Assembly (NCBI GenBank): GCA_021495925.1
Contig: JAKEKT010000034.1
Coordinates: forward strand, 279,599 to 343,598
DNA: 64,000 nt
Origin: Diplodia intermedia
Taxonomy: Eukaryota > Ascomycota > Dothideomycetes > Botryosphaeriales > Botryosphaeriaceae
Reading direction: 5' to 3'
The position numbers were made by a program, and so were the translations under genes. A model generated the notes under the pieces. That model had not been told where the DNA came from and ran no database searches. It worked only from the letters and a program-made list of their open reading frames with translations. Of the stretch, positions 1 to 12,587 are shown piece after piece; positions within the stretch are counted from its first letter, which is position 1, and every line of letters starts with the position of its first letter.

Positions 1-162
1 CCCGAGTCAGAGCGAGATAGCGGAGATAGCGGGGGGAAGGGGGGGGAAGGGCGTTTAATATATTTGATGCGCGGGTGGATAGATATTGCATAGGCGGTAA
101 GCACCAGACGTGGGGTGCACACGTGGGTGGATGGACGCGTCAGTACTGTACGTATGCACGTG

Positions 163-189
163 GCTCTCTCTCTCTCTCTCTGTGTGTGT
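163..189. repeat. CT/GT dinucleotide microsatellite
   Basis: A run of CT units passes directly into a run of GT units. It is a simple sequence repeat in intergenic DNA with no coding context. Confidence 0.9.
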
Positions 190-390
190 ATGTATGGGGG
201 GACGGGACGCGACGGGACGGGGCGCCTGATGCGTTGGGATTGTGCTGTACGTACTGCGTGCGCGCTGTGCCGCGTTGTGCTGGCGCAGCAGGGCAGATGA
301 GCGGTCTTCGGTGTGATTGGCGAGAGGATGGGAGAGGAAGAGAGAGAGAGGGAGAGCGGCGCGTGTGTGTGCGTTGGGTGGTAGGTGAGT

Positions 391-439
391 GGCTGGCTGG
401 CTGCCTGGCTGGCTGCCTGGCTGGCGGGCGGGCGGGCGG
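391..439. repeat. Tetranucleotide tandem repeat (GGCT/GCCT, then GGGC)
   Basis: About 49 bases consist of GGCT and GCCT units alternating in a 12-base higher-order pattern, followed by GGGC units. This is a likely length-variable minisatellite. Confidence 0.85.
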
Positions 440-1558
440 TATCGTGTGCAGGGGGGTTTGGGTGGGTTATATATTGCTTGCGCGCTTTTTGGGAAGGGAG
501 GGAAGCGGATTTGAGCGAGTGTGCAGTCAGCGAGTGATGGTAACATTGTACTCTGGCGTGCCCTTTGGCGTTTTCCTTCGCTTTGTGGTGGATGTTTTGG
601 GAGAGTCTCGTGGTGGTGACGGATGTTGGTGGGTGAAGGCGGTAGTGATGAGCGAGCACAGCAGATGATGATCCCGGTGTGGCTCATTATTCTTTTCTGA
701 TGCTGCGGTTCATCATCAATAGGAATTACTGCAGTGGCTTTCGGAAAGTACTTGGGAAGAAAGACAAAGGATGAAAAGGGAAAAGCGGACGGAGGCAGTG
801 AACAAGTCCCGATTCAGTCTTTCGATTGTGAAAGGTTGAACCCAAGCTGTGAGTAGCCGGTAGTACACCAAAATTCTCAGTAGAGATTGCTTTATAAGAG
901 CAAGGGAATCGTCGTACGCGCTTCCAGAAGGTTGACGGCGGCGTAGCACGGAACATGCGGGCGCTCGTGCGTGCCAACCTGCCCACGAGAAGATTGGTCA
1001 CGCACGAGGACAGGAAACAGAAATGCCAGTTGATCTACTGATTAGCCAGAGTGAAGGCTCCGACTGTGGGCTTTTTGAATATAAAGTGCGGATAGTGGGA
1101 TCGTTGAGGTAGCATCGTAGACTGTTCTTCGCTACGGCTTGGGTATGGAAAGATCGGATCGACTCTCTGGCTCATTGAGGGATTTTTTTCTCCATCTACT
1201 TCCTGTGTGTTCTCTGCGTGCCGGTGTATACAGCAGGATCAAGGGTGTCTGTCTGATCTTTGTGAATCAGCAGATATCATAGATGATGAGCAATGTCCGA
1301 AGCAAGAAACAATGATAAGATACTTGAGCAATGCTGTTGATGATCATCATCTGACACCGCTGATGATGTCTACAAGGTGATTGTGAGCCGGTAGATGCAT
1401 GTGTGGCGTGGAAGTGTTGACCCTCAGTTGACATGGGAAAATCTTATTTCGCTCCAACTTCCACCACATTAGCATCAAAGAACCACGGATGGAATAGATT
1501 ATGATTTTCTTCGCTAAAATCGATTCTGTGTAGTGTAAGTAAATTCGGGCTGCATGTT

Positions 1559-1951
1559 TCAAAGGCAACTGTATTTACAGCGTCGCTGTTCCGAAAACAG
1601 TACTTCTTCGTGGCTATTACTCAGCAATTGGCTCGTATCCGCAGCAGTCTCCATTGCAACTAGTTTTGTCCGATGGCATCGTTTAGTGCCGTGTCGTTTG
1701 TAGCTTTTTGGCGCGCTGATGTTACGGACAGAAATCAAATAAACACCGTTTCTTGGCAAAATTTTACCACTGTCGCGGTCAATAGTAGAGTTGAACAGGT
1801 ATTCGATTCCAAGTAGCCAGTCGCTTTCGACTTTAGTATATGTCAAAAGTGTAGCGTCAGTTGCTGTAATCCGTATTCGGGGGTGAAGAGGCTTGCAAGT
1901 GCTTGGTATGATACGATTTGTTGAGAAGATTTTGTATGCGCCTTCAACCAT
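1559..1951 (-). CDS. Weak candidate, small hypothetical protein (130 aa)
   Basis: An open frame of 130 codons starts with ATG at 1951. Its amino-acid composition is not low-complexity, unlike nearby frames. I see no domain, signal peptide or membrane segment. It lies upstream of and antisense to the promoter of the RING-finger gene. There is no codon or homology evidence that it is expressed, and it may be chance. Confidence 0.2.
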   Translation of the reverse strand: MVEGAYKIFSTNRIIPSTCKPLHPRIRITATDATLLTYTKVESDWLLGIEYLFNSTIDRDSGKILPRNGVYLISVRNISAPKSYKRHGTKRCHRTKLVAMETAADTSQLLSNSHEEVLFSEQRRCKYSCL

Positions 1952-2220
1952 GGCCCAGATGTATGTGAGTTGGCGAAGCTTCCATTAATGTTTGTTTGCA
2001 AGGTGGCCATGTTGTGAGCGGAAAGTATCCGGAAACTGTGGCAAGTTCTGGCCGGCGGCGCTACCAACGGCAAAACGTGGTTATGAATGGACACTGCCTG
2101 CAACTCCCAAGGTAAATGCAGGCAGTGTACATCTACGCAGTCATATCTCCGAAAGATTGGTTCCTACTTAAAAGCCAGCACCGCACCCCCATCCAGTTCC
2201 GAACCAACAACACCCCTACC

Positions 2221-3216
2221 ATGCCCCCTCCTCCACCGCACGCCTTCCCGCGTCGGAGCCACGACACCACCACAGCAACCACCACCACCACCACCCCCAC
2301 CCCCACCCCCACTGAAATTGCAGAGCTCGCCGCTAGTATCTCGTCGCTCTTCCGGGGCCTCCGGCGGGATTACTTCGCCGCCATCACCACCACCACCACC
2401 ACCACCACCACCACCACCATCACCGCCTGGCGGTACTACGACGTCAGGAGCCGCGCCAACCGCGTCTTCCTGCACGTTTTCCTGGAGGGCATCCGCGGCG
2501 AGCAGCTGCGCGCCATCTGGCTGCCGGTCGCGCCCGGAGACGACGCGGCGGCGCGGGCGCGGCAGCGGGCTCGCCATCTCCACAGCCGCATCGTCCCGCT
2601 CCAGCAGGGCCTAGAAGAGCTGGAGGACATGGTCGCGCGGAGGGACCGGGAGGATCGGCGGGAGCGGGAGAGGGCGCGGGAGCGGCGGCGCGAGCGGCGC
2701 CGGGTCGAGGGCGGGAACGACGACGACGAGTTCTTGAATGGCGTCGATACGCGTCGGCTGGGCGCGGCGTGGGATGGAGCGTTTGGACCTGGGGATCCGA
2801 ACTTGTCCCTCGTTGTCGATGAGGATGACGAGGATGACGAGGGTGACGAGGATGACGGGGATGACGGGGATGACGAGGACGACGAGGACGACAGCTTTGC
2901 GTCCTTGATTGAGAAAGGTGTTGTAAAGCCCGTTGACAGGGAGGAGGTTGAGGCCAAGGAGAGTGTCTGCTGCGACATCTGCCACGCGCCGTGGGTGGAG
3001 ATGACGAGCGAGCATGTGCGGGAGAAGGAGGGAGAGGATTGGGCGAAGTGGTTTTGCAAAGAGCCCTGTGCGTTGCGTTGTGGGCACTTCTTTGGCAGGG
3101 TGTGCTTGGAGGCGTGGTTGGACACGAGTAACTCGTGTCCAATGTGTAGGCGTAGTGTAGATGTTGAGGTTGAGAATGACAGTGACGGCGGCAGAGACCC
3201 CCAGTTCTCTAACTGA
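2221..3216 (+). CDS. RING-finger protein, probable E3 ubiquitin ligase
   Basis: This single-exon gene encodes about 331 aa. I chose the ATG at 2221 because the 35 codons before it look like leader sequence. The N-terminus is Pro-rich, with a 12-Thr run near residues 55-67. A basic, Arg/Glu-rich segment likely to be helical or coiled coil follows (about 140-165). A long Asp/Glu tract spans about 198-225. The C-terminal RING (about 251-311) begins CDIC, has CGHFFGRVC in the middle and ends CPMC. The residue that is normally the second His ligand is Gly, a variant I believe is common in fungal RING proteins. The inferred role is ubiquitin transfer; the substrate is unknown. The Thr and Asp runs come from trinucleotide repeats and may vary in length. 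Confidence 0.85.
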   Translation: MPPPPPHAFPRRSHDTTTATTTTTTPTPTPTEIAELAASISSLFRGLRRDYFAAITTTTTTTTTTTITAWRYYDVRSRANRVFLHVFLEGIRGEQLRAIWLPVAPGDDAAARARQRARHLHSRIVPLQQGLEELEDMVARRDREDRRERERARERRRERRRVEGGNDDDEFLNGVDTRRLGAAWDGAFGPGDPNLSLVVDEDDEDDEGDEDDGDDGDDEDDEDDSFASLIEKGVVKPVDREEVEAKESVCCDICHAPWVEMTSEHVREKEGEDWAKWFCKEPCALRCGHFFGRVCLEAWLDTSNSCPMCRRSVDVEVENDSDGGRDPQFSN

Positions 3217-5620
3217 GAGAGAAGTGTAGACCGGATGCTTGTGTCGAGCAACCCGTGAAGACACATGGCGACTCGGCGCCCTATTAAGGCGGCTTTGCGC
3301 CATTTCCTCCTGCCCACCACTACATGCACCAAACAAAGAACATGCACCTGAGCATGATCGAATGCTGAAGAGCGTCATCATCATCAGTAGCAAAAGGTGC
3401 TCCCAAACTTTCCTCGCACATGGTGGCGGTGGCCCCGATCTGAGTCCCTTCACCGGCGAACCAGACCGACCAAAGTAGTTTAACGAACGGAACTTCGCAA
3501 CACGAGTGTTTCGATCTAGATGGTATGTACTGCATGCCACCTGAGGCGCTCACAGCTCACTTCTTTCCACGGCCCAAGCCATGCTTTTATCCCACCAAGT
3601 AACTCGCCGTCCTCCCACCTCCCAACATCACGAGCACCACGGGCCGCAAACGCAGCACAGACAACAGCCACAACGTCCCTGCATATTGACCACTCTGCCT
3701 GTCCAATCATGTCACAATGCTAGCCCGCCAACGCATCAGCAGCGATGACAAAGCCGCCCAGTAGAAATCCGCATGTCCCCCGCAATTGCCACCTCGTGCC
3801 CAGATCACAGGCCCATCCTTCTTACTCCCCTTTAAAAAAGCGGACCTCTCCCTCCCTTGGAGATCCGCTCTCCATCGTCTTTTGCTATGCAATTGACCGG
3901 GCTCGACGGCTGCAGTCATTGCCACCAACCGCAAAATGCTTCGACGCGGTGTTCGACTTTCCCGAAGCGCTGCCTTATGGGCCTGACGGGTTGCTAATCG
4001 CTCCCAACGACTCCTTGCATCAGCTGGTGCCCCCTCCCCCACTCGAGGCCCCTCTCACATCGCTCCCCCGCAGTCAACAGGAGCAACTCGCTCAGCAGCA
4101 TCATCATCATAACCATAATCATAATCATCATCACCAACCCCTCCATCATCACCACCACCAACAAACACATCATGGAGCCCACCACCATCAGACAACCAAG
4201 CGGGAACCACCACATCCCACAACAACGCTGCAAAGCCACCATCCAGCGACACGTACACAACACGTACACCCGGCCCCCCTCGCCCTTCCTTGCAGCCCAG
4301 CGCAGAGGCAAGTGAGGATTTGCGATTGTGTTGACGCCCAGTAGTAGCGTTCAGTATTCAAGGTGCGAACGAATCCTCGCCACAAAGAGAGTGTCGATCG
4401 AGTACAGAGCACCTCACACAGCATCCACACCGGGAGAAAGAGAGCATTTTATAATCGACCGGTAAGTCCCCGTTTATTATCCACCTGACCTATCTACCGC
4501 AGCTGACTTGATCACACTTTGCCCCCTTCCCGACGCATCCATCCATCCATTTATCATCCCTTCCAGAAAGAAAGAAAGAAAGAAAGAAAGTAGTAGAAGA
4601 AGCGCTTTTTTGTTTTTGCAGAGATGCAAACTCCGAACCGACGACGACCTTTTGATGATAAGAAAAAGCAATGAGAAGAACGAAAAGGGCCGACGGAGAG
4701 CAAATGGATGAGGCTAGCACGGTAGGTAGGTACCCGGAAGGACTTCAGCATCGCAAGAACAAAGAGGCACGAGGTTGATGATCCAGGCCCTGTGAACATC
4801 AACCCACGTTCAGATAGAGAAAAAGAGGCAGATACACCACGCATGCATGCACATCCCAGACGGGAAAGAAAGACAGAGGGTCGCTAATGAAAGACCATTC
4901 CTTTAAAAATTACCCACACCCGACTCAACCTCCAGATGACCCGCCGAAAGCAACGTACTTTAGCATTGCTCAGCAGCCACATTTTCAGCGACGCCAGAGC
5001 GGATGCAAAAGAATACCGGCCAACGGCTGCCATCGAGCCGGGACCCACGAGTTCAACTCTCATAACCCTTCTCTTCATCAAGCCGGCGAGCATGACGTGG
5101 GCAGTGGCCGTTAAGAACACGAGAAAAAACAGCAAAGGTGAAAAAAGCAAGTTTCGCAATTGTGAGCATCGCTTGAGTGTATCCATATACCCATGAGAAA
5201 GACCCTGACTATCCCACCACGCTTCGAAACGCTCCCATTTTTTCTTGTCCATACCGAACCTGGTTGTCTGGTCATGACGAAAGCAAAGGAAGGGGATTCG
5301 TGGAGGGCCATGGTGCTATCTAACGCTGAATACACTCAGATGTGCAGGAGTGGTCAAGGGAATTGATTAGGGAAATCATCGAAGAGCAAGAAATCAAAAC
5401 AATTTAGTAGTAGTAAACCCGTGCACGCCCTGAAGGGAGGCACTGGCGAATGGCAGCGGCTGATGAGCATATTTCAGCATCTTCAGGTGCGCGTGGCCAC
5501 CCTATGGTACGCCATGTCCAGCTTGTGAGAGCATCACATGAGATGGACACAGTATTGACCTCGTTTGGAGCAAGTGTCGCTCCGTCGCTTTACAAAGCGG
5601 TAGAGGCGTTGCTGAGAAGC
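3217..5620. other. Intergenic, low-complexity, possible spliced leader
   Basis: This 2.4-kb gap lies between the RING-finger gene and the 3' end of the EDC4-like gene. A plus-strand frame at 3745-4344 is open but becomes His/Asn/Gln-rich through CAT/CAC repeats (about 4100-4190) and has no recognisable domain. At 4462-4502 the sequence has the form of a short intron (GTAAGT donor, CTGAC branch, CGCAG acceptor), and an AAAG repeat lies at about 4566-4590. A spliced untranslated or non-coding transcript on the plus strand is possible. No protein gene is supported. Confidence 0.5.
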
Positions 5621-8600
5621 TCAGGTGGACGCGTTCTTCAATTCCTGGGCGCGGCGGGAGAGCATCGAGATTCTCCGCAGCACGGGATCTCCAGGACTCT
5701 TCTCGGCAATCTGCATGTACGCAGCTTGGAGACGAGAGGAAAGGACGTCCATGATCTTCGGCGCAACTTCCTTGATATCCGTATCGGTGGGGTCGATGGA
5801 AGCGAAGACGGAATCAAGCCACATCAAACGCTCGGCCGTGTTGGTCTCCAACGAAGAGCTTACAGCAGCAGAGACGCTCAGGGCGACAAGAGGAGTCAGG
5901 CTCTGGATGTAAGCTGGGTTGCACCTCACAAACAGGTTGTCGAAAAGTTGAGTTTGACGGGGTGATTGAAGCCACTACAACAAGTTAGCATGTACGAGCC
6001 ACTGAATCTGCAAAAGAACTTCACTTACCATGATCGTACCCTCCTCATATTGGCCCTCAGACATCAGACGCGTGATCTGCTCCTGCTCTAGTTCTCCCTC
6101 ACTCTTCTTGACATTGGAGCCAGCGGAATGGGGGGCAGTCGATGGCGCCCTAGCCGAGCCCTCGTTGCGTGAAACCTGCTTCTGGACATTTAGAATATCC
6201 TCTTGGAAGCTGGCTTGAGACGCGGACATGCTGGCAACAGTCTCGCTGAGATTCGTCACTAGGCTGGTGAGCTGGTCGATCTTGGCGGCATCACGCTGAC
6301 GCTGCAGCTCGGCTTGGCGGACCTGCTCGGCCATACGACGCTCCATGTCCGCGGCCATCTGCTGCACAGCATTGACGGTGATGTTCTGAACAGAGGAACC
6401 AATCGTGTTGCGAAGAACATGCGCCAGCTGCTGGTCAATGTGAGCAGTGGTCTTGCTAGCGACCAAGTCGGAGATGTGACGCATAGTATCGGGATCCTTG
6501 AAAGCCAAATTGACAGCATGAGGAAGCGTCTGCTTGACCTCGCGAGGAACAGAAGACTGGACCGAGGTAGCAAGGATCTCAGTAAGACGGCGCTCGATTG
6601 TGGCAGCAACCAGATCACTCAGCGAAGGAAGGATGATCTTCTGGAGGTTCTGGGTCACGATGCGCGACATGCTCTTCTCGACATTCTCGGTCAAGGTGCT
6701 GGACACCAAGCGCAACACAGCATCCATCTTGGCGGCACCAGCGGCTTCCTGGACACGCTTGTCATCATCAAGGCGGCGGTAAAGGGACTCCAGCTCCTTG
6801 GTGAAGGTCTTGTTGAACTCAGTAGACACGTTCGTCTCAAGGACTTTCAGTGACTCCGAGTCGATGCTAGCGCTGGCGCTAGTGGAAGGGGCGGCGGCAT
6901 TGGAAGCCTGCACCTGACCAAGGAGGCGAGTGGCCCACTCAGGAATTTCAGACTCGGGGCCCTTCTTCTCCTCAACCGCCTTCACAGGCTCAGGCGGAGG
7001 AGTCTTCGCGCGCTGGGCAACATTGGCGTACGAAGCCGTAGCAGGGGCGGTGGACGCAGGCTTGGCAGCGCTGGAAACCTGGGAGGCCGTGTCGGCAGCC
7101 GCGGCGGCACCCTTCTTCTTCTTCTTCTTTTCAGGCTTTTCACTACCATTGATGATAGCCGCTCTGGCAGCGTCCTGCTGGTTCTCAACTCTCTCAAGTG
7201 TCGAAGCAATCATGGACGCAGTGTCAGGCGCTTGAGAAGTGGCGCGAGACCTGCTACTAGCCGGCTCTTTCTTAACGACCTCCCTTGGGACAGGACGAGA
7301 GCGGCTGCTCTGCGTGCCTTGCTGTACCTCCCCGTTGGCTGAAGACTCGGTAGTGCTGGTTCCTTCAGTCAATGCCAAAAGGCGGATGGGATTGATGACG
7401 ATGCTGCCATTGGCCTCGGCGTCAATGGGGTGAAGCACCTTGCTCTCCTTGCTCCAGCCAAGGTCCTCCTTTCGGATGCCGAGGCAGGTCACGCCCTTGG
7501 AATGCATGACGTAGAGCTCGAATAGAGGTGCCTCATCGGGAGCATAGCTTTCGGGAGAAGCGGCAGGCTCCTGCAGCATTTCCAAGCTGCGCAGCTGGCC
7601 CTTCGATGCGAACGAGTATTCACGGATGCCGCTCATGATGGCAGTGGACTCAGGCCTGGGGAGCTCGGAATCCTTATCCGCAAGACGGCCAAGGAACTTA
7701 GCCTGCGACATGGCGGGCAGATTGTACCTTGGAGCAGACAAGTGGATGAAGTAGATGGAGTTCCTGGTAGGGTGCCCAACAGCCAGGATGCCCGTCTTCG
7801 GGTGGTACGCAACGCTGCAAATGGCGTCGGACTCGTTCTCGTGCGGGAAGTTGATCTCCTGGACGGGCTTCTGAAGACCAATATCCCACAGTTGAAGAGT
7901 GTGGTTCTGCTTCAGGCCAACGATGAGGTACCTCAGGGCAATTCCCTTGGCGCAAGGACGCTCCTTGTCCAAGAAGAGAACAGAAGTGGGCCATGACTTA
8001 TCGCCGGCAGCAACAGTGTTCAGCTGCATGATGGGATTGCGGACTTCCTTCGCAGGAATGCGTCCTACGTTAGTGCTGGTTCCCTCGGTGATCAGCTCGC
8101 GAATATCCCAGAACCTCAGCCTTCCAGCCTTGTCCAGGGAAGCGATGACAGTGTCGTCCTCGCTGAACGCAAAATCCTTGCCGGCCTTGCCCGTGACGAT
8201 CCTCAAGCAACGGTGGTGAAGGTACTTCTCGCTGTCGCAGACACGAGTCTTCGAGTCAGTGTACTCGACTTGGCGAGCAGTGTGAGGCCACACGAGGTAG
8301 ATGGACTTGCCACGACCGATACCGAAGAACTCGGGGTGACGGGAACTCTTCTTGGCACGAGTCTTGAGCTGACCGCCTGAAGTGTTATCGTCTTGAGCGG
8401 GAACAGGAGGGAAGATGAAGCCCTGGTCCTCCAGGTTTTCCTCGCCGTAAGTATCGCTGTGACCGGCAACAGTGGTCCAGAAGACGGAACCGTCGACGCC
8501 AGTAGCAAGGATAGTCTCAGCATCGTGCGAGGATGCAATGGGCGGACCGGTGCAGAGCTGCAAATTGAAAATGCGCTCCTTGGTGGTGTTGAAAACTTGC

Positions 8601-10108
8601 TTGTACTTGCCCGTATCCTGGCGAATCAGGCGGAAGCCTCCATGCTTGGACAGGGCATAAGCGATGAAGGTCTTTGACACGGTGACCAGGTTGCGGTCAA
8701 TCTGGTCGAAGTCTTTCTTCAAGCGGGCGATATCCATGATGTTATCCTGACGAATAGGCATCGGAGGTTCCTTGAGCTTCTTAAGCTCAATGGAGACGAA
8801 GGGCCGCATGGGGAAGTTGAAGACGTTGACAGTATTGTCGTCCTTTCCAGGACTGTCCTCAGCACTCTCCCAGCTGTCGGCAACCTTCTCCTGAGAAACG
8901 TCCTCAACGACATCCTCAATGGCCTTGGCCAGCTCCTTGGGCATGCTGTTTTCGAACTCGCGACGCGTTTCCTTGTCCTCGAGCTGTTCCTTGGCATCGA
9001 CAGCGACGTCGTGAACGGCCTTGGCCAGATCCTTCTGATCAAAGGTCTCCTCAGACGCCTGCTTGCCATTGGCATCCTTGTTCTTCATGTCCACGCCGGC
9101 AAGAGCTTCCTCCACCTGCTTGTCGACAGTCTGGCCGACCTCAGCGACAGCTTCAGCCACTGTCTCAGGCTCGGCACCGGAGCCGGCGGAGCCAGCACCA
9201 GAAAGCTTGCGCGTCTTGGAAGCGGGGCCGGGGTTAGGGGAGCTCTCGCGGCCGTGCTTCAAAATCTCAACCTTGGGCGTGTGCGTGCGCGACTCGGGCT
9301 TAGGCGTACGGTGGCGCGGCGACGACGCCGAAAGCTGCTCGAAGGGGTTGACGTAGGTGAACAGCGACTTGGGGCCGGTGGATTGGTTTGCAGGTGGCCG
9401 AGAGCCACTGCCGAATGCGTGCATCGGAGGCACAGCTTGCATTTCGGCTGGAAAGCTGGAAGCCTCGAGCGTGGCGTCGGCAAGATCACGAGCGAGATCA
9501 TCGACCCTGCTCTCCGAAACGTCTCTTTCAACGTTCTGGGGAGGCAGGGCAGGCGAGTCGTTCTGGGGAGGCTTCGGGTGGTTGAGAAGCCTAAGCAGCA
9601 AGTCCTGAGGGTTTTCAGACGAGGCAGCGTCGGAACGGAATTCAGGCCTGGTGGGCGCAGGCTGAGAAATGGCAGCAGGCGACTGAGGCTTCCGCATGAA
9701 GGATGCGACGAGGTCAGAAGCAGAAACGCCACGGCTGTGGGTGGGCTGATGAGGCGGGTGCTCCGGGTGCTGGAATGTGTTGTTCGACGGGCGACGCTCG
9801 GCCCCCGTGTCGTAGTTTTGAGGCGACGGGGCGCTGGGCTGGTTGAATTTCAGCAGGTTCAGCAGGCTCGCGGTGCGATCGCTGCTGGAGTGGTCGGGAG
9901 TAGGAGTGCCCATGGCCGAGGTGTTCGGGCTCACGATAGCAGACGTATGGTGAGGCTGGGGGCCGCCCGGCTGGGGCGAGAAGATGGGCGACGACACGGT
10001 CGGCTGGTGGTAAGTGTTTGCGTTGGCGGTGGTCTGCGAGGCGCCGGGCGAGCTGGCAGGGTTCGATGGGCTTTTCAGCCGAGCGAAGAGCTCCTGCAGG
10101 TCCGCCAT
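5621..10108 (-). CDS. EDC4/Ge-1-like mRNA-decapping scaffold with WD40 domain
   Basis: The gene has two exons, 10108-6029 and 5974-5621, separated by a 54-nt intron with GTAAGT donor and TTGTAG acceptor. The protein is about 1,477 aa. I chose the start MADLQELFARLK over an ATG ten codons upstream, because it begins a well-formed helical motif. Residues 1-430 are Pro/Ser-rich and disordered. Residues about 430-910 form the WD40-like domain typical of EDC4/Ge-1. A Ser/Ala/Lys linker with a six-Lys run follows. From about 1100 the chain is helical and ends in a conserved-looking block containing WLQSP and LFVRCNPAYIQSL. By family knowledge it scaffolds the Dcp1-Dcp2 decapping complex in cytoplasmic P-bodies. 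The join restores the C-terminal block in frame, which supports the intron. Confidence 0.9.
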
Positions 10109-10672
10109 GGCTGAAGACCCGCGGCGGTGCGGCAGCAAAGAGAATTGACGAAGTGAGGTGTGGTGTGCGAGTCGGAGTCGGAGTCGGTGGCGGGCGAGCG
10201 AGCTGCGAGCTATGATGATAGAAAACGCGCCAAGCTATTCCATGCTGACTGGCCGAGGTCGAGCCGCCCGCCAGTCGCAGAGGAGATTTACCCGACGCGG
10301 AGCATCCGCGCCCAACTGGCTGTCGCTGCGCCTTGCGCCCGTGGGAGACCTGCTCTTCACTCCGACCTCTGACATGGGCGCCCTTCCGAGCCAGCCCAGG
10401 TGAGGGCCACGCCGAGCCTCGCCCTGCTCATTCCATCGTTTTCGTGGCCCTGCTCGCTCCGCCGCAGCTCGCTCACCCGGATGGGCAGCAATCGGCGCGC
10501 CCGCATGCAATCACGCATCATAACCTCTGAGTGTCCAATCTCGCCTCCCGCTCCCCATTTCGGGCGCACGACAGATGAGATCTTCCAATTAGACCGTCGG
10601 AGCCCGCGGCGCGCTTACCGCCCGGCCCGTTGCTATGTATGCTCGTCTAGCCTCCCAACACCTGCCTGTGCG
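10109..10672. other. Intergenic, EDC4-like promoter region
   Basis: This gap separates the start of the EDC4-like gene from the stop of the DCAF4-like gene; both run on the minus strand. It should carry the EDC4-like promoter and the DCAF4-like terminator. I see no separate gene in it. Confidence 0.6.
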
Positions 10673-12308
10673 CTATGCGAACTGCACCACCTGCGAGTTG
10701 ATGCTTCCCAGCAGCTTCGTCCTTCCCCTATCGGCGCCGATGACCTCCTCGACAAACCTCAGACATGAGACCCGGGTCCGCGCTGTCGGATCGTATCCTG
10801 AACCGTACAGCCCGGGTGCTCGCAGCCGCCTGATCTTAGACCCGTCTTTCAGCGAATAAAGCTGCACGTACCCGTTGTCCTGCGAGGCAGCGACAAGTCC
10901 AGATTGTTGATGAACATCGAACCCAGAAGCCTCTGTATAGGCATTCTCGTAGTCTTTGAACCGGAAAACAGGCCTTTGATGCGTCAGTCCAAATGTCATG
11001 GAGCAAATTCAAAGAGATGTACCTGGTGCTTTTGTGGTCCTTTATCATGCGCAGGTCGTACAAACACAGCGTGCTTTTCAGACCAGCAACGACCAGCTGT
11101 GACTCATGCTCTCCGCGCTTGATGCCGATTGCTGAAGATAGATGCTTTAACCTCGCCTTGTAGCCCCTGCTTCTGCTGTCGTAGAGAACGATATCTCCAG
11201 ACCGGAAGCCGACCGAGAGAGAGTGAGGTGTCAGCCACTCCATGGACAGAGCAGCGTCGGGTCGATTCTTAGACCCTTTCTCAAAAGCGGATGTGCCACT
11301 CCAGCCTGACGATCCTTCTTGTAAACGAATGACTTCACCGCTGTCAGCTCCGGCAACCGTCATGCTTCACTCTGGTGTATGAACGGCTCAAGCGGGTTTG
11401 TGGAATGTGTGGTGCTGTATCGCGGTGAAGGCCATGTACTTACCAGAGCCCAAAGTGCCTACAGCTATGATTTCCGGGCCAGACGGGAAGGGATTAGGTG
11501 CGCTCGTGAAGATCGTAGTATGAGCATAAGGCATCAAGGTGATGGTGGAGTCCATGTATACGCGATCCAAGACCGATTCCGGTTGTCGAAGGGACGATAT
11601 CTGAATTTCTGCAGCAGAGCCCGAGCCTCGTGTAGTGACGACGACTCGGCGGTGCGGCGTGATATGTACGGAACTGATTGTGGAGGTCATGACTTGGAAG
11701 TCTCGTTGATGCCATTTCGGTACGATCCGCCTGGAACTGAGGTTCGGATCAACGAAGGTGCTCAGCAGCATATTGTGCTCATCCTCGACTCCGGTGATCA
11801 GTGTTCTTGTGTCTGCATCGTAGTCGAAACACCGCACGGCAATATTGCGAGAAGTTTCAGCAGCCCACTGCACCCTTGGGTCCACAAAGGTGCTCGCTTC
11901 GAAGCCACTTGCCAAGGCTTTTGCATGAGCACTTGGATCGGCTCTCAGGCCGTAAGCTTCGAGCTTGAGGTTCCATGCGCCTGCATGTGGCAAGACAATG
12001 GAGCGTTTGACGGTCTGCGTCCGGACCCGAGCCTCGTGCTCCTCTTCACGTTTCCGTTTCTGTGTTCTGTTAGGATGCTGATCTGGAAATGTATGTAATA
12101 GACATGACCTACATTGGTTTCGGCTTGCTCGCGTTTCACCGCATCTGTAGAATATTTGGCGCCAGTGGGAAGCTTGTGGCCGGGTTGAATCTTGAAGTAT
12201 CGCTTTCGCTCGCGATCTGAAGTCCTGTTATGATCAATACAAAGACAAGAGGTGTGAAAATGGCTGAGTCTAACCGTAGTAGAACCCCGGAAGGTCTGGA
12301 GGATCCAT
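10673..12308 (-). CDS. DCAF4/WDR21-like WD-repeat protein
   Basis: Five exons are inferred: 12308-12275, 12216-12113, 12059-11444 (or 11440), 11347 (or 11364)-11023 and 10973-10673. They give about 459-466 aa. The N-terminus contains PGFYYD followed by RYFKI, the hallmark I recall for DCAF4/WDR21 proteins. That motif appears only when the first 58-nt intron is removed at a TTCAG acceptor. The rest reads as WD-type repeats, including TVAGADSGEVIRL, DIVLYDSRS and ASQDNGYVQLYSLKDG. By family it may be a substrate receptor of a CUL4-DDB1 ubiquitin ligase; here that is inference. The third intron is ambiguous: a canonical GTAAGT donor needs a weak acceptor, while an alternative GTACAT donor pairs with an acceptor just before the ATG at 11363. 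Confidence 0.75.
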
Positions 12309-12587
12309 GTTGCGTCTAGTACTGGTTTCGAAAGAGAACGAAACTGCTCTGAGGTGAAGTGAGGTGGTGGAGGAAGAAGACTGTGAGCTCGAGCGGATCA
12401 GCGCACGAGTGCAACCATCTCCCGCGATCCCCACAGTAAGAAGGAACGAAGTTGGAGATGGAAGGTCCGGTCTCGGTGATGGCGCGGATCAAAGCCAATC
12501 GCTTATCTCACTAGTCAGACGCTTCGGGCTTAGTCAACAAACCGGCCACGACTTTTTGTTTCCTATAGCGAAGCGTCTAAGAACATC

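Larger units (their letters stand above)
1..2220. other. Intergenic, no confident gene
   Basis: No open frame here has a recognisable domain. The first 450 bases are rich in simple repeats (CT, GT, GA and CTGG/CTGC units), so the open frames across them are low-complexity. Bases 700-2100 have more balanced composition and contain only short frames, one of which is listed separately as a weak candidate. The stretch just before 2221 is the likely promoter and leader of the RING-finger gene. Confidence 0.6.

Noticed and set aside
3745..4344. A 199-codon His/Asn/Gln-rich frame
   Set aside because: The sequence is driven by CAT/CAC repeats and lacks any domain; it was kept only as part of the intergenic description.
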